This document shows, piece by piece, positions 8,470-18,320 of a stretch of 64,000 nt of DNA (position 1 is the stretch's first letter; each line of letters starts with the position of its first letter). Made by a program: the position numbers and the translations under genes. A model generated the notes under the pieces. It was given only the letters and a program-made list of their open reading frames with translations, had not been told where the DNA came from and did not search any database. This DNA comes from Achromobacter agilis (GTDB taxonomy: Bacteria > Pseudomonadota > Gammaproteobacteria > Burkholderiales > Burkholderiaceae_B), in contig NZ_UFQB01000031.1 in the NCBI RefSeq assembly GCF_900496965.1, positions 1 through 64,000 of the forward strand. The letters are read 5' to 3'.

Positions 8470-8715
8470 ATGCTTCCCACCCCCGCGCAAGTCCGCCAAT
8501 ACATCGCGGAAGGCCTGCCCTGTGAACATCTCGACGTGCAGGGCGACGGCTCGCATTTTGACGCGGTCATCGTCAGCGCCGCCTTCGAAGGCAAGCGCCT
8601 CATCCAGCGCCATCAGCTGGTCTATGCCGCGCTGGGCGACCGCATGAAGGCCGAAATCCATGCGCTGTCCATGCGCACCCTGACGCCCGCCGAATACCAG
8701 CAAGCAGGCAAGTGA
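8470..8715 (+). CDS. ibaG: BolA-family protein IbaG
   Basis: An 81-residue BolA-like protein with the [19 protein letters not shown] beta-hairpin and the [21 protein letters not shown] helix-turn motif. It has the conserved Cys near residue 18 and the His of RHQLVY, which help coordinate a [2Fe-2S] cluster with monothiol glutaredoxins in this family. IbaG/YrbA is known to lie next to murA in many proteobacteria and has been linked to acid stress. Its stop TGATG overlaps the murA start. Confidence 0.9.
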   Translation: MLPTPAQVRQYIAEGLPCEHLDVQGDGSHFDAVIVSAAFEGKRLIQRHQLVYAALGDRMKAEIHALSMRTLTPAEYQQAGK

Positions 8716-9983
8716 TGGACAAGCTACGCATCACCGGAGGTTCGCGCCTGCACGGCGAAATCTCCATTTCCGGCGCCAAGAACTCGGCCCTGCCGATCCT
8801 GTGCGCCGGCCTGTTGACCGCAGACGCCCTGACCCTCAGCAACGTGCCGCATCTGAACGACACCGCCACCATGCTGCGCCTGCTGGGCCGCATGGGCATG
8901 CGCGCCGAGCGCGCCGCGGACGGCACGGTCACGCTGCAGGCCAACCAGATCGACAAGCTGGAAGCCCCCTACGACCTGGTCAAGACCATGCGGGCTTCGA
9001 TCCTGGTGCTGGGTCCGCTGCTGGCGCGCTTCGGCGAAGCCCGCGTCAGTCTGCCCGGCGGCTGCACCATCGGCCAGCGCCCCGTGGACCAGCACATCAA
9101 AGGCCTGGCCATGCTGGGCGCCGAAATCAGCATCGAACACGGCTTCGTGGTGGCGCGCGCCAAGCGCCTGAAGGGCGCCTCCGTGCGCACCGACATGGTC
9201 ACCGTCACCGGCACCGAGAACCTGCTGATGGCCGCGGTGCTGGCCGAAGGCCGGACCGTGCTGGAAAACGCCGCCTGCGAACCCGAAGTGGTGGACCTGG
9301 CCGAACTGCTCATCAAGATGGGCGCGCGCATCCAGGGCCACGGCACCAGCCGCATCGTGATCGACGGCGTGGATCGCCTGCACGGCGCCGAACACCGCGT
9401 CATATCCGACCGCATCGAAGCCGGCACCTTCCTGTGCGCGGTCGGCGCAGCGGGCGGCGACATCGTCCTGCGCAACACGGACGCGGACATCCTCGGCGCC
9501 ACCCTGAGCAAGCTGACCGAAGCCGGCCTCACCATCGAGACCGGTCCCGACTGGATCCGCTGCGCCATGTCCTCGCGTCCCCGCGCCGTGGGCTTCCGCA
9601 CGGTGGAATACCCGGGCTTCGCCACCGACATGCAAGCCCAGGTCATGGCGCTGAACACCGTGGCCGAAGGCACCTCGGTCATCGTCGAGACCATCTTCGA
9701 AAACCGCTACATGCACGTGCAGGAATTGCGGCGCATGGGCGCGGACGTCGACATCGACGGCCACACCGCCATCGTGCGCGGCGTGCCGAAGCTGTCGGGC
9801 GCCACCGTCATGGCCACCGACCTGCGCGCCTCGGCCAGCCTGGTCATCGCCGGCCTCGCGGCCGAAGGCGAGACCCTGGTCGACCGCATCTACCACCTGG
9901 ACCGCGGCTACGACCAGATGGAAGTGAAACTGCGCGCCCTGGGCGCGAACATCCAACGCGTTACCGGCAAGGAACAGGCATGA
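8715..9983 (+). CDS. murA: UDP-N-acetylglucosamine 1-carboxyvinyltransferase MurA
   Basis: First committed step of peptidoglycan synthesis: transfers enolpyruvate from PEP to UDP-GlcNAc in the cytoplasm. 422 residues, the standard length, with the two-domain EPSP-synthase-like fold. The catalytic Cys sits in [13 protein letters not shown] at residue 117 (Cys115 in E. coli), so the enzyme should be fosfomycin-sensitive rather than carrying the Asp variant. N-terminal [13 protein letters not shown] contains the substrate-binding Lys/Asn pair. Start chosen as the ATG overlapping the ibaG stop; an in-frame GTG lies one codon earlier. Confidence 0.96.
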   Translation: MDKLRITGGSRLHGEISISGAKNSALPILCAGLLTADALTLSNVPHLNDTATMLRLLGRMGMRAERAADGTVTLQANQIDKLEAPYDLVKTMRASILVLGPLLARFGEARVSLPGGCTIGQRPVDQHIKGLAMLGAEISIEHGFVVARAKRLKGASVRTDMVTVTGTENLLMAAVLAEGRTVLENAACEPEVVDLAELLIKMGARIQGHGTSRIVIDGVDRLHGAEHRVISDRIEAGTFLCAVGAAGGDIVLRNTDADILGATLSKLTEAGLTIETGPDWIRCAMSSRPRAVGFRTVEYPGFATDMQAQVMALNTVAEGTSVIVETIFENRYMHVQELRRMGADVDIDGHTAIVRGVPKLSGATVMATDLRASASLVIAGLAAEGETLVDRIYHLDRGYDQMEVKLRALGANIQRVTGKEQA

Positions 9984-9990
9984 ACAATAG

Positions 9991-10036
9991 TTGCCCCCAC
10001 GCTGCGCCTTCGGCTTGCTGCCCCCCGAGGGGGCGC
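9991..10036. repeat. GC-rich intergenic hairpin repeat, copy 1
   Basis: Between murA and hisG. A C5 run, then a GCGCCTTCGGC element that can fold on itself, then CCCCCC-GA-GGGGG. The same plan, C-run, CGCCTTCGGCG hairpin, C-run and G-run, recurs at 16107-16146 after hisF. It codes for nothing obvious and looks like one of the short dispersed intergenic repeats common in this group. Confidence 0.6.
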
Positions 10037-10059
10037 GTTCATCTTGAGGCGGCTCGGCG

Positions 10060-10731
10060 ATGAACACCACCGTCCCCCCCCTGACCCTGGCCCTGTCCAA
10101 AGGGCGCATCTTCGAAGAGACCATGCCCCTCCTGGCCGAGGCCGGCATTGAAGTCCCCGAGAACCCCGAAAGCTCGCGCAAGCTGATCCTGCCCACCAGC
10201 GATCCCGGCCTGCGCCTGATCATCGTGCGCGCCTCGGACGTGCCCACCTACGTGCAATACGGCGCGGCCGACCTGGGCATCGCGGGCAAGGACGTGCTCA
10301 TCGAGCACGCCAAGGAGCAGCCCGGCGGCCTGTATCAACCCATCGACCTGAACATCGCCAAATGCCGCCTGGCCGTCGCGGTGCGCAAGGGCTTCGACTA
10401 CGACGGCGCCGTCCACCAGGGCGCGCGCCTGCGCGTGGCCACCAAGTACGTGCATTCAGCCCGTGAACACTTTGCGTCCAAGGGCGTGTACGTCGACATC
10501 ATCAAGCTGTATGGTTCGATGGAGCTGGCGCCGCTGGTGGGCCTGGCCGACTGCATCGTGGACCTGGTGTCCACCGGCGGCACCTTGCGCGCCAACGATC
10601 TGGTCGCGGTGGAGGACATCATGCCGATCTCATCGCGCCTGATCGTCAACCAGGCCGCGCTGAAAACCCGCGGCGCCCGCCTGCAACCGCTGCTGGACGC
10701 CTTCGAAAGAGCCGCCTCCCGTAACGCCTGA
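10060..10731 (+). CDS. hisG: ATP phosphoribosyltransferase, short form HisG
   Basis: First step of histidine synthesis: condenses ATP with PRPP. 223 residues, so this is the short HisG that lacks the C-terminal regulatory domain and needs the HisRS-like partner HisZ, which is not in this window. Seen: [22 protein letters not shown] at the start, [13 protein letters not shown], and the PRPP loop [17 protein letters not shown] near residue 170. Heads the his run; hisD follows after 53 bases. Confidence 0.95.
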   Translation: MNTTVPPLTLALSKGRIFEETMPLLAEAGIEVPENPESSRKLILPTSDPGLRLIIVRASDVPTYVQYGAADLGIAGKDVLIEHAKEQPGGLYQPIDLNIAKCRLAVAVRKGFDYDGAVHQGARLRVATKYVHSAREHFASKGVYVDIIKLYGSMELAPLVGLADCIVDLVSTGGTLRANDLVAVEDIMPISSRLIVNQAALKTRGARLQPLLDAFERAASRNA

Positions 10732-10784
10732 CCCTCGCCCGCCGCGATGCCGCGGCGGCCGTTATCTGCTTGCTCCATGACGCC

Positions 10785-12089
10785 ATGGCCCTGATCAATC
10801 GTCTCGACTCCCGCGATCCCGGATTCAAATCCGCCCTGTCCAAGCTGCTGGCCTTCGAAGCCACCGAGGACGAGTCCATCGACCGCGCCGCGGCCGGCAT
10901 CCTGGCCGACGTGCGCGCCCGCGGCGACGCCGCGCTGGTGGAATATACGCAGCGCTTCGACCGCATGCCCGGCGTCTCCGCCGAGGCGCTGGAGATCCCC
11001 AAGGCAGACTGGCATGCGGCCCTGGCAGCGCTGCCCGCCGCCCAGCGCAACGCGCTGGAAGCCGCCGCCGACCGCGTGCGCGGCTACCATGAGCGCCAGC
11101 GCGTCGAAACCTGGACCTACACCGAGCCGGACGGCACGATGCTGGGCCAGCAGGTGACTCCGCTGGACCGCGTGGGCCTCTACGTGCCCGGCGGCAAGGC
11201 CGCCTACCCCTCGTCGGTGCTGATGAACGCCATCCCGGCCAAGGTCGCGGGCGTGCAGGACCTGATCATGGTCACCCCCACGCCGGACGGCGTGCGCAAC
11301 CCCATCGTGCTGGCCGCCGCCGCAATCGGCGGCGTGGACCGCGTGTTCGCCATCGGCGGCGCGCAGGCCGTCGGCGCGCTGGCCTACGGCACCGCCACCG
11401 TGCCGGCAGTCGACAAGATCGTCGGCCCGGGCAACGCCTACGTCGCCGCCGCCAAACGCCGCGTGTTCGGCGTGGTCGGCATCGACATGATCGCCGGCCC
11501 CAGCGAAATCCTGGTCATCTGCGACGGCAAAACGCCGGCCGACTGGATCGCCATGGACCTGTTTTCGCAGGCCGAACACGACGAGCTGGCGCAATCCATC
11601 CTGCTGTGCCCCGACGCCGCCTTCATCGAAGAGGTCCAGGCCGCCATCGAACGCCTCCTGCCCACGATGCCGCGCGCCGACATCCTGCGGGTCAGCCTGG
11701 CCAACCGCGGCGCGCTGATCCAGGTCCGGAGCCTGGAAGAGGCGTGCCAGATCGCCAACGACATCGCGCCCGAGCACCTGGAGATCTCCACCGAGCAGCC
11801 GGAAAAATGGACCGCGCAGATCCGCCATGCCGGCGCGATCTTCATGGGACGCTTCAGTTCCGAAGCCCTGGGCGACTACTGCGCCGGCCCGAACCACGTG
11901 CTGCCGACCTCGCGCACGGCCCGTTTTTCGTCGCCGCTGGGCGTGTACGACTTCCAGAAGCGCTCCAGCCTGATCCAGGTTTCGCACCAGGGCGCCCAGC
12001 AACTGGGCCGCATCGCCGCCGAACTGGCGCTGGGCGAGGGCCTGCAGGCGCACGCCGCCAGCGCCCAGTACCGGATCGACAAGCCATGA
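10785..12089 (+). CDS. hisD: Histidinol dehydrogenase HisD
   Basis: Last two steps of histidine synthesis (histidinol to histidine, NAD-dependent, Zn enzyme). 434 residues from the ATG at 10785; an in-frame TTG five codons earlier has no better ribosome site. Family blocks seen: [48 protein letters not shown] with the Zn and catalytic acid/His residues, and IAPEHLEI near the end. Its stop overlaps hisC by ATGA. Confidence 0.96.
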   Translation: MALINRLDSRDPGFKSALSKLLAFEATEDESIDRAAAGILADVRARGDAALVEYTQRFDRMPGVSAEALEIPKADWHAALAALPAAQRNALEAAADRVRGYHERQRVETWTYTEPDGTMLGQQVTPLDRVGLYVPGGKAAYPSSVLMNAIPAKVAGVQDLIMVTPTPDGVRNPIVLAAAAIGGVDRVFAIGGAQAVGALAYGTATVPAVDKIVGPGNAYVAAAKRRVFGVVGIDMIAGPSEILVICDGKTPADWIAMDLFSQAEHDELAQSILLCPDAAFIEEVQAAIERLLPTMPRADILRVSLANRGALIQVRSLEEACQIANDIAPEHLEISTEQPEKWTAQIRHAGAIFMGRFSSEALGDYCAGPNHVLPTSRTARFSSPLGVYDFQKRSSLIQVSHQGAQQLGRIAAELALGEGLQAHAASAQYRIDKP

Positions 12090-13174
12090 GCATCGCCGGC
12101 CGCATCGCCAGCACCGTCCGCGCGGACATCCGCGAGCTGACCGCCTATCCCGTGGCGCACGCCGAAGGCTGCATCAAGCTGGACGCCATGGAATGCCCCT
12201 ACGAGCTGCCGGAGGCGGTGCGCGAGGACATCGCCCGCAGCGTGCGCGATACCCCGCTGAACCGCTACCCGGCCGCCGACCTGTCGGCCCTGAAGGGCCA
12301 GATCAAGACGGCCTTCGGCGTTCCGGACGCGGCGGACGTGCTGTTCGGCAACGGCTCGGACGAACTCATCCATCTGGTCGTGCAGGCCTGCTGCAACCCC
12401 GGCGACACCGTGCTGTCGCCCTGGCCCTCTTTCGTGTATTTCGACATGGCGGCGCGTTTCGACCACGCCCGCTTCATCGGCGTGCCGCTGACCGAAGACC
12501 TGGCCCTGGACCTGCCGGCCATGCTGGCCGCCATCCGCGAACATCAGCCCAAGGTGGTGTTCCTGGCCGTGCCCAACAACCCCACCGGCGGCCTGTGGCC
12601 CGACGAGGCGATCCTGGCGATCATCGCCGCCGCTCCCGGGCTGGTGGTGCTGGATGAGGCCTACCAGCCCTTCGCCGGCAGCACCTGGATGCCCCGGGTG
12701 CTGGACGCGTCCAACGTGGTCGTCATGCGCACGGTGTCCAAGATCGGCCTGGCCGGCCTGCGCTTCGGCTACCTGGCCGGCCACCCCGCCTGGGTCGCCG
12801 AATTCGACAAGGTGCGTCCGCCGTACAACCTGGATGTGCTGACCCAGGCCACCCTGTCGGCCGTGCTGCGCCACAAGGCAGTGCTGGACGAACAGGCGGC
12901 CCGGCTGCGCGCGGACCGCGAGCCGCTGGCGGCCGCCCTGGCCCAATTGCCCGGCGTACGGGTATTCCCTTCCGCCGGAAACTTCGTACTTGCCCGCTTT
13001 TCCGGCAAGCTGGACGGCAACGCCGTGCATCTCGCGCTGAAAACGCGCAAAATATTGATTCGCAACTTCTCCAACGCCCATCCGCTACTGGCCAATTGCC
13101 TGCGCATCTCGGTGGGCACCCCGGCTGAAAACGCCGCCTTGCTATCCGCCCTGCAAGAGATTCTGAGTGCTTAA
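12086..13174 (+). CDS. hisC: Histidinol-phosphate aminotransferase HisC
   Basis: PLP enzyme converting imidazole-acetol phosphate to histidinol phosphate. 362 residues from the ATG overlapping the hisD stop. Seen: [14 protein letters not shown], the [10 protein letters not shown] loop, PNNPTGG near residue 165, DEAYQPFAG, and the PLP lysine in [15 protein letters not shown]. Followed one base later by the hisB start. The frame extends upstream through hisD but that part is only the antiphase reading of hisD. Confidence 0.95.
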   Translation: MSIAGRIASTVRADIRELTAYPVAHAEGCIKLDAMECPYELPEAVREDIARSVRDTPLNRYPAADLSALKGQIKTAFGVPDAADVLFGNGSDELIHLVVQACCNPGDTVLSPWPSFVYFDMAARFDHARFIGVPLTEDLALDLPAMLAAIREHQPKVVFLAVPNNPTGGLWPDEAILAIIAAAPGLVVLDEAYQPFAGSTWMPRVLDASNVVVMRTVSKIGLAGLRFGYLAGHPAWVAEFDKVRPPYNLDVLTQATLSAVLRHKAVLDEQAARLRADREPLAAALAQLPGVRVFPSAGNFVLARFSGKLDGNAVHLALKTRKILIRNFSNAHPLLANCLRISVGTPAENAALLSALQEILSA

Positions 13175-13175
13175 C

Positions 13176-13763
13176 ATGCGTACCGCAGAGATCACCCGCA
13201 ACACCAACGAAACCCGCATCCGCGTGGCCATCAACCTCGATGGCACCGGCAAGCAGACGATCGACACCGGCGTGCCCTTCCTGGACCACATGCTGGACCA
13301 GATCGCGCGCCACGGCCTGATCGATCTCGACATCAAGGCCGAGGGCGACCTGCATATCGATGCGCACCACACGGTGGAAGACGTGGGCATCACCCTGGGC
13401 ATGGCCATCGCCAAGGCGGCCGGCACCAAGGCCGGCCTGCGCCGCTACGGCCATGCCTACGTACCGCTGGACGAAGCGCTGTCGCGCGTGGTGGTGGACT
13501 TCTCGGGCCGTCCCGGCCTTGAGTACCACATCCCCTTCACCCGCGCCCGCATCGGCGATTTCGACGTGGACCTGACCCGCGAATTCTTCCAGGGCCTGGT
13601 CAACCACGCCCTGATCACGCTGCACATCGACAACCTGCGCGGTTTCAACGCCCACCATCAGGCTGAAACGGTTTTCAAGGCCTGTGGCCGCGCCTTGCGC
13701 ATGGCCCTGGAAGTCGATCCCCGCATGGGCGACGTCGTGCCCTCCACCAAGGGCGTGCTGTAA
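13176..13763 (+). CDS. hisB: Imidazoleglycerol-phosphate dehydratase HisB
   Basis: Monofunctional dehydratase of 195 residues; unlike E. coli HisB it has no phosphatase half, so histidinol-phosphate phosphatase must be encoded elsewhere. Duplicated metal-binding motifs are visible: [21 protein letters not shown] and the later [12 protein letters not shown] with its paired His. Start set at the ATG one base past the hisC stop; an in-frame GTG three codons earlier would overlap hisC. Confidence 0.96.
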   Translation: MRTAEITRNTNETRIRVAINLDGTGKQTIDTGVPFLDHMLDQIARHGLIDLDIKAEGDLHIDAHHTVEDVGITLGMAIAKAAGTKAGLRRYGHAYVPLDEALSRVVVDFSGRPGLEYHIPFTRARIGDFDVDLTREFFQGLVNHALITLHIDNLRGFNAHHQAETVFKACGRALRMALEVDPRMGDVVPSTKGVL

Positions 13764-13796
13764 CGTTCGCGATCCCACCGCTCCAGGCAGAAAGAA

Positions 13797-14495
13797 GTGA
13801 CCACTATCGCCATCGTCGACTACGGAATGGGCAATTTTCATTCCGTCGCCCGCGCCCTGAAGTACGCCGCCCCCGATGCGGACGTCCGTATCTGCAACCA
13901 GCCCCAGGAAATCGCCGCGGCCGACCGCGTCGTGTTTCCCGGGCAGGGCGCCATGGCGGACTGCATGCGCACCCTGAATGAATCGGGCCTGCGCGACGCC
14001 GTTGTGCGCGCCGCGCGCGAAAAACCCCTGCTTGGCGTCTGCGTAGGCGAACAGATGCTGTTCGACTCCAGCGAAGAGGGCGGCACGTCCTGCCTGGGCC
14101 TGTTCCCGGGTGTGGTGCGCCGCTTTTCGGGCCCGCGTTTCGCGGACCTGCTGGCCGGCGACGACGACGCCTGCCTGGCCGATACCGGCGCGGCCGGGCT
14201 GGCCGACACCAGCCCCGAACGCCTCAAGGTTCCGCACATGGGATGGAACAAAGTGCGCCAGACGCGCTCTCATCCTATCTGGGCCGGCATTCCGGACGAA
14301 ACGCACTTCTATTTCGTCCATAGTTACTACGCCGACCCGGCGGATCCCGGCCTGACCGTTGGTGAAACCGATTATGGTCTCGCCTTTACCTGCGCAGTGG
14401 CGGCAGCTAACATTTTCGCGGTGCAGTTTCATCCCGAAAAGAGCGCCGAACACGGTTTGCGCCTGTATCGCAATTTTGTAGACTGGCAGCCGTAG
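13797..14495 (+). CDS. hisH: Imidazole glycerol phosphate synthase glutaminase subunit HisH
   Basis: Class I glutamine amidotransferase that feeds ammonia to HisF. 232 residues from a GTG start 33 bases after hisB. Catalytic Cys in [12 protein letters not shown] near residue 82, His and Glu in [11 protein letters not shown] near the end. A roughly 25-residue acidic/Ala-rich insert ([20 protein letters not shown]) lies in the middle before the VPHMGWN block, longer than in E. coli HisH. The GTG start is the only in-frame start that fits the [11 protein letters not shown]-terminus. Confidence 0.95.
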   Translation: MTTIAIVDYGMGNFHSVARALKYAAPDADVRICNQPQEIAAADRVVFPGQGAMADCMRTLNESGLRDAVVRAAREKPLLGVCVGEQMLFDSSEEGGTSCLGLFPGVVRRFSGPRFADLLAGDDDACLADTGAAGLADTSPERLKVPHMGWNKVRQTRSHPIWAGIPDETHFYFVHSYYADPADPGLTVGETDYGLAFTCAVAAANIFAVQFHPEKSAEHGLRLYRNFVDWQP

Positions 14496-14550
14496 GCCCT
14501 GGCCTGCGTCCGCCCGCCCATTCAACCCCTATATTTTCTCGCTGCCCACC

Positions 14551-15291
14551 ATGCTGCTGATCCCCGCCATCGATCTCAAAGACGGGCGCTGCGTGCGCCT
14601 GCGCCAGGGTGACCTGGACGATGCAACGGTGTTCTCCGAAGACCCCGCCGCTATGGCCACCCGCTGGCTGGACCAAGGCGCCCGCCGCCTGCACCTGGTC
14701 GACCTGAACGGCGCCGTTGCCGGCAAACCCAAGAACGAAGTGCCCATCAAGGCGATCCTGGACGCCGTCGGCGACGATATCCCCGTGCAGATCGGCGGCG
14801 GCATTCGCGACCTCGACACCATCGAACGCTATCTCGATGCCGGCATTTCCTACGTGATCATCGGCACGGCCGCCGTCAAGAATCCCGGTTTCCTGCAGGA
14901 TGCCTGCGGCGCCTTCCCCGGCCAGATCATCGTCGGCCTGGACGCCCGCGACGGCAAGATCGCCACCGACGGCTGGAGCAAGCTGACGCGCCACGACGTG
15001 CTGGACCTCGCCAAGAAGTTCGAAGACTACGGCTGCGAGGCCATCATCTACACCGACATCGGCCGCGACGGCATGCTGTCGGGCGTCAACGTCGAAGCCA
15101 CGGTCCGCCTGGCCCAGCACGTGCGCATCCCCGTCTACGCCTCGGGCGGCATCGCCGGCATCCAGGACATCGAAGCCCTGTGCGCCGTCGAGGAAGAAGG
15201 CGTCGAAGGCGCCATCCTGGGCCGCAGCATCTACGAAGGCACGCTCGACTTCCAGGCGGCGCAGGCCCGCGCCGACGAATTGGCAAAATGA
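14551..15291 (+). CDS. hisA: Phosphoribosylformimino-5-aminoimidazole carboxamide ribotide isomerase HisA
   Basis: Fourth step of histidine synthesis, an Amadori-type isomerisation in a (beta/alpha)8 barrel. 246 residues. Seen: [20 protein letters not shown] with the catalytic Asp, [19 protein letters not shown], and [14 protein letters not shown] with the second Asp. Overlaps hisF by ATGA. Confidence 0.96.
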   Translation: MLLIPAIDLKDGRCVRLRQGDLDDATVFSEDPAAMATRWLDQGARRLHLVDLNGAVAGKPKNEVPIKAILDAVGDDIPVQIGGGIRDLDTIERYLDAGISYVIIGTAAVKNPGFLQDACGAFPGQIIVGLDARDGKIATDGWSKLTRHDVLDLAKKFEDYGCEAIIYTDIGRDGMLSGVNVEATVRLAQHVRIPVYASGGIAGIQDIEALCAVEEEGVEGAILGRSIYEGTLDFQAAQARADELAK

Positions 15292-16106
15292 CGACCTCCA
15301 GCAGCACCCCCGGCGCCGGCGCGCCCGCCTCGAGCGCGCTGACCCGCCGCATCATCCCCTGCCTCGACGTCACCGCCGGGCGGGTCGTCAAGGGCGTGAA
15401 CTTCGTGAATCTGGCCGACGCGGGCGACCCCGTCGAAATCGCCCGCCGCTACAACGAGCAGGGCGCCGATGAACTCACGTTCCTGGACATCACCGCCACC
15501 AGCGATGGCCGCGACCTGATCCTGCCCATCATCGAACAGGTGGCCTCGCAGGTCTTCATCCCGCTGACGGTGGGCGGCGGCGTGCGCCAGGTATCCGACA
15601 TCCAGCGCCTGCTCAACGCCGGCGCCGACAAGATCAGCATCAACAGCGCCGCCGTGGCCAATCCGGAACTGGTCCGCGCGGCCTCCGACTACCACGGCTC
15701 GCAATGCGTGGTGGTGGCGATCGACGCGCGCCGCGTGTCGGCCGCGGGCGAACCGGCCCGCTGGGAAGTCTTCACCCATGGCGGCCGCAAGGCCACCGGG
15801 CTGGACGCCGTGGCCTGGGCCCGCCGCATGGCGGCCTATGGCGCCGGTGAAATCCTGCTGACCAGCATGGACCGCGACGGCACCAAGTCCGGTTTCGATC
15901 TGGAACTCACGCGCGCCGTCTCCGACGCGGTGCCCGTGCCCGTCATCGCCTCCGGCGGCGTGGGCTCCCTGCAGCATCTGGCCGACGGCGTCACCGCCGG
16001 CCGCGCCAGCGCGGTCCTGGCCGCCAGCATTTTCCACTTTGGCCAGCATACCGTGGGCGAATGCAAACGCTTCATGGCTGGCCAGGGTATCCCAGTGAGG
16101 TTGTGA
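15288..16106 (+). CDS. hisF: Imidazole glycerol phosphate synthase cyclase subunit HisF
   Basis: Cyclase barrel that joins PRFAR with ammonia from HisH to give imidazole glycerol phosphate and AICAR. 272 residues from the ATG overlapping hisA; about 15 extra Ser/Thr/Gly/Ala residues precede the usual [17 protein letters not shown] start. Catalytic Asp in IPCLDV and in [13 protein letters not shown] near residue 195. Phosphate loops GGGVR and ASGGVGS are present. The run is then interrupted by about 240 bases of hairpin repeats before hisI. Confidence 0.96.
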   Translation: MTTSSSTPGAGAPASSALTRRIIPCLDVTAGRVVKGVNFVNLADAGDPVEIARRYNEQGADELTFLDITATSDGRDLILPIIEQVASQVFIPLTVGGGVRQVSDIQRLLNAGADKISINSAAVANPELVRAASDYHGSQCVVVAIDARRVSAAGEPARWEVFTHGGRKATGLDAVAWARRMAAYGAGEILLTSMDRDGTKSGFDLELTRAVSDAVPVPVIASGGVGSLQHLADGVTAGRASAVLAASIFHFGQHTVGECKRFMAGQGIPVRL

Positions 16107-16260
16107 TCCCCCCCGAAGCGCCTTCGGCGCTTCCCCCCGGGGGGGCGCCGCCACGGACCGGCAAAGCCGGCTCCGCGCGGCCACCGCTGGTGGGGTATCG
16201 CTTGCTGATGACGGGAAGGCCTTCGAATGCGCGGAGGAGGTAGCCCCCCCTGTTTGGGGC
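16107..16260. repeat. GC-rich intergenic hairpin cluster (repeat copy 2) between hisF and hisI
   Basis: Starts right after the hisF stop. Four hairpins in a row: GAAGCGCC/GGCGCTTC (16115-16133, three-base loop) flanked by a C8 run and C6-G7; CCGGC/GCCGG (16158-16170); CCACC/GGTGG (16181-16193); and GCCCC/GGGGC (about 16243-16260). The first element matches the plan of the repeat at 9991-10036. No open frame with coding character is seen. It may separate hisABF-type transcripts from hisIE or stabilise the upstream message. Confidence 0.6.
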
Positions 16261-16349
16261 GGCTCACGCGTGCAACAATGTATTGCCGTAAGATTATGGA
16301 TCGCACTGCGCCGGTTTCATGCGCCGCGCGCGGGACTATGGATAGAAAG

Positions 16350-16754
16350 ATGAGCAACGAACCCGCCTGGATCGCCGACGTCGTCTTTGACGAAAACGGC
16401 CTGATACCCGCCATCGCGCAGGACGCCGACAACGGCCAGATCATGATGGTGGCCTGGATGAACCGCGAATCGCTCGCCGAAACCGCGGCCACCGGCCGCG
16501 CCGTGTACTGGTCGCGCTCGCGCCAGCGCCTGTGGCGCAAGGGCGAGGAATCCGGCCACGTCCAGCAGGTGCATGAACTGCGCCTGGACTGCGACGGCGA
16601 CGTGATCCTGCTCAAGGTGCACCAGGAAGGCGGCATCGCGTGCCACACCGGCCGCGCCAGCTGCTTCTACCGCCGCCTGGAAGGCCAGACCGACCAGGCC
16701 AGCTGGGTCACGGTGGACCCCGTGCTCAAAGACCCCGAACTGATCTACAAATGA
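16350..16754 (+). CDS. hisI: Phosphoribosyl-AMP cyclohydrolase HisI
   Basis: Third step of histidine synthesis, Zn-dependent ring opening. 134 residues from the ATG at 16350 (MSNEPAW); upstream in-frame ATGs at 16278, 16296 and 16338 exist, but only this start fits the usual length. Seen: [38 protein letters not shown] and the Zn-binding LDCDGD and [12 protein letters not shown]ys/Asp residues. Separate from hisE, unlike the fused E. coli enzyme. Its stop overlaps the hisE start. Confidence 0.94.
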   Translation: MSNEPAWIADVVFDENGLIPAIAQDADNGQIMMVAWMNRESLAETAATGRAVYWSRSRQRLWRKGEESGHVQQVHELRLDCDGDVILLKVHQEGGIACHTGRASCFYRRLEGQTDQASWVTVDPVLKDPELIYK

Positions 16755-17101
16755 CCCACCAAGCCGCAAGCGCCGCCCACATCCTGGCGCGCATCGCCGA
16801 CACCCTGGAAACCCGCCGCCCCGAGAACGGCGGCGATCCCAAGGCCTCTTACTCCGCCAAGCTGCTGGCCAAGGGCCCCGATGCCTTCCTGAAGAAGATC
16901 GGCGAAGAAGCCACGGAGCTGGTCATGGCCGCCAAGGACGGCGTGCCGGACCGCATCGTCAGCGAAACCGCCGACCTGTGGTTCCATTGCCTGGTGGCGC
17001 TGGCCCACTTCAACCTGCGCCCCGAAGACGTATTGGCCGAACTGGCCCGCCGTGAAGGGCTGTCGGGCCTGGCGGAAAAAGCGAGCCGCCCGCAAGACTG
17101 A
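16751..17101 (+). CDS. hisE: Phosphoribosyl-ATP pyrophosphatase HisE
   Basis: Second step of histidine synthesis; removes pyrophosphate from PR-ATP. 116 residues, all-alpha MazG-like fold with the [16 protein letters not shown] metal-binding helix (EExxE pattern) and [14 protein letters not shown] with its ED-like second helix. Start overlaps the hisI stop (ATGA). The last his gene of the run, followed 17 bases later by a HIT-family gene. Confidence 0.94.
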   Translation: MTHQAASAAHILARIADTLETRRPENGGDPKASYSAKLLAKGPDAFLKKIGEEATELVMAAKDGVPDRIVSETADLWFHCLVALAHFNLRPEDVLAELARREGLSGLAEKASRPQD

Positions 17102-17118
17102 CCACGGAAACCCGGAAA

Positions 17119-17487
17119 ATGAGCGACAACTGTATCTTCTGCAAGATCGCCACTGGCGACATCCCGTCCAAGAAGGTCTATGAAGACGAGGATTTTGTTG
17201 CGTTCCACGACATCAATCCCGCCGCACCGGTGCATTTATTGTTGATCCCTCGACGTCATGTCATATCCATGCAGGATATTACGGCCGAGGACGCAGGTTG
17301 GTTGGGTAGAATGATGTCATTGGCACCGCGGCTTGCCGCAGAAAACGGTTGCCGCCCGGGCCCTGATGGCGGATTTCGCATCATGATCAACTCTGGCGTC
17401 GAAGGCGGCCAGGAAGTCCCGCATCTGCATTTCCACATCATCGGCGGCTCGCGCCCCTGGAAAGGGCGCGTGGCCCCCAACGCGTAA
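17119..17487 (+). CDS. HIT-family nucleotide hydrolase (HinT-like)
   Basis: 122 residues. The histidine-triad motif HLHFHIIGG is at about 103-111 and the N-terminal [30 protein letters not shown] block, with its CxxC pair, is classic for HinT-type purine nucleoside phosphoramidases. It sits between hisE and tatA in many beta-proteobacteria and is probably co-transcribed with them. Physiological substrate unknown. Confidence 0.93.
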   Translation: MSDNCIFCKIATGDIPSKKVYEDEDFVAFHDINPAAPVHLLLIPRRHVISMQDITAEDAGWLGRMMSLAPRLAAENGCRPGPDGGFRIMINSGVEGGQEVPHLHFHIIGGSRPWKGRVAPNA

Positions 17488-17501
17488 TTCGGAGAAACAT
17501 C

Positions 17502-17729
17502 ATGGGTAGTTTCAGCATTTGGCATTGGTTGGTCGTCCTGGTCATCGTGGCGCTGATTTTCGGCACCAAGAAGCTGCGCAACATCGGCTCGGACCTGGGC
17601 GGAGCGGTCAAGGGTTTCAAGGAAGGCATGAAGGAAGCCAACGGCGACAAGCCGGCCGAACCGATCGCGCAGCAGCGCGTCTCCGGTGAAACCATCGACG
17701 TGCAGGCCAAGGAAAAATCCAACTCCTGA
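17502..17729 (+). CDS. tatA: Twin-arginine translocase subunit TatA
   Basis: 75 residues: N-terminal membrane helix [17 protein letters not shown], then the [24 protein letters not shown] amphipathic helix with its hinge Gly, and a short polar tail. Forms the pore ring of the Tat system that exports folded proteins. An in-window likely client is the Rieske protein PetA. Followed by tatB and tatC. Confidence 0.95.
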   Translation: MGSFSIWHWLVVLVIVALIFGTKKLRNIGSDLGGAVKGFKEGMKEANGDKPAEPIAQQRVSGETIDVQAKEKSNS

Positions 17730-17801
17730 GCCTTCGCCTGCCTCCCGGGCCCGCCCTGACCGGGCCGGCCCTCATCGCATCAACTTCCAAGCGGCCGTCG
17801 A

Positions 17802-18320
17802 ATGTTTGATGTCAGCCTCACTGAACTGATGGTGATCGGCGTCGTCGCCTTGATCGTCATCGGACCCGAACGCCTGCCCAAGGTGGCCCGCACCGTCGGC
17901 CACCTGCTGGGGCGCGCGCAGCGTTACGTCAATGACGTGAAGTCCGATATCCAGCGCGAAATCGAACTCGACGAGCTGCGCAAGTTCAAAAACGAAATGG
18001 AAGACGCCGCCCAGGGCGTGCAAAAGTCCCTGAACGAGACGCAAGCCTCGCTCCAGGAACCGGTTCAGCAGTTCCGCGCCGAGCTCGACGAAGCCGCCCG
18101 CGCCGCCAGCGGCACGGCCACGCCGGAGGCCGCCGCGGAAGCGCCCGCCGAGCCCGTCCGCACGATCGCCCCGCCCGGCCAGAACCACAGCCTGGACCTG
18201 GATCTTCCCCCGGCGGCCGAGCCCGCGCCAGCCGCCGCAGCCCCGCAACCCGCCCCGGCGCCCAGCGCGCCCAAGGCTGACGAGGCCAAGCCCGTCTTGC
18301 CCTCCGGAACACCAACGTGA
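17802..18320 (+). CDS. tatB: Twin-arginine translocase subunit TatB
   Basis: 172 residues starting with MFDVSLTELMVIGVVALIVIGPERLPKVARTVG, which is diagnostic of TatB, then a long charged amphipathic and coiled region (EIELDELRKFKNEMEDAAQG) and an Ala/Pro-rich tail from about residue 100. TatB with TatC recognises the twin-arginine signal. Its stop overlaps the tatC start (GTGA). Confidence 0.95.
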   Translation: MFDVSLTELMVIGVVALIVIGPERLPKVARTVGHLLGRAQRYVNDVKSDIQREIELDELRKFKNEMEDAAQGVQKSLNETQASLQEPVQQFRAELDEAARAASGTATPEAAAEAPAEPVRTIAPPGQNHSLDLDLPPAAEPAPAAAAPQPAPAPSAPKADEAKPVLPSGTPT

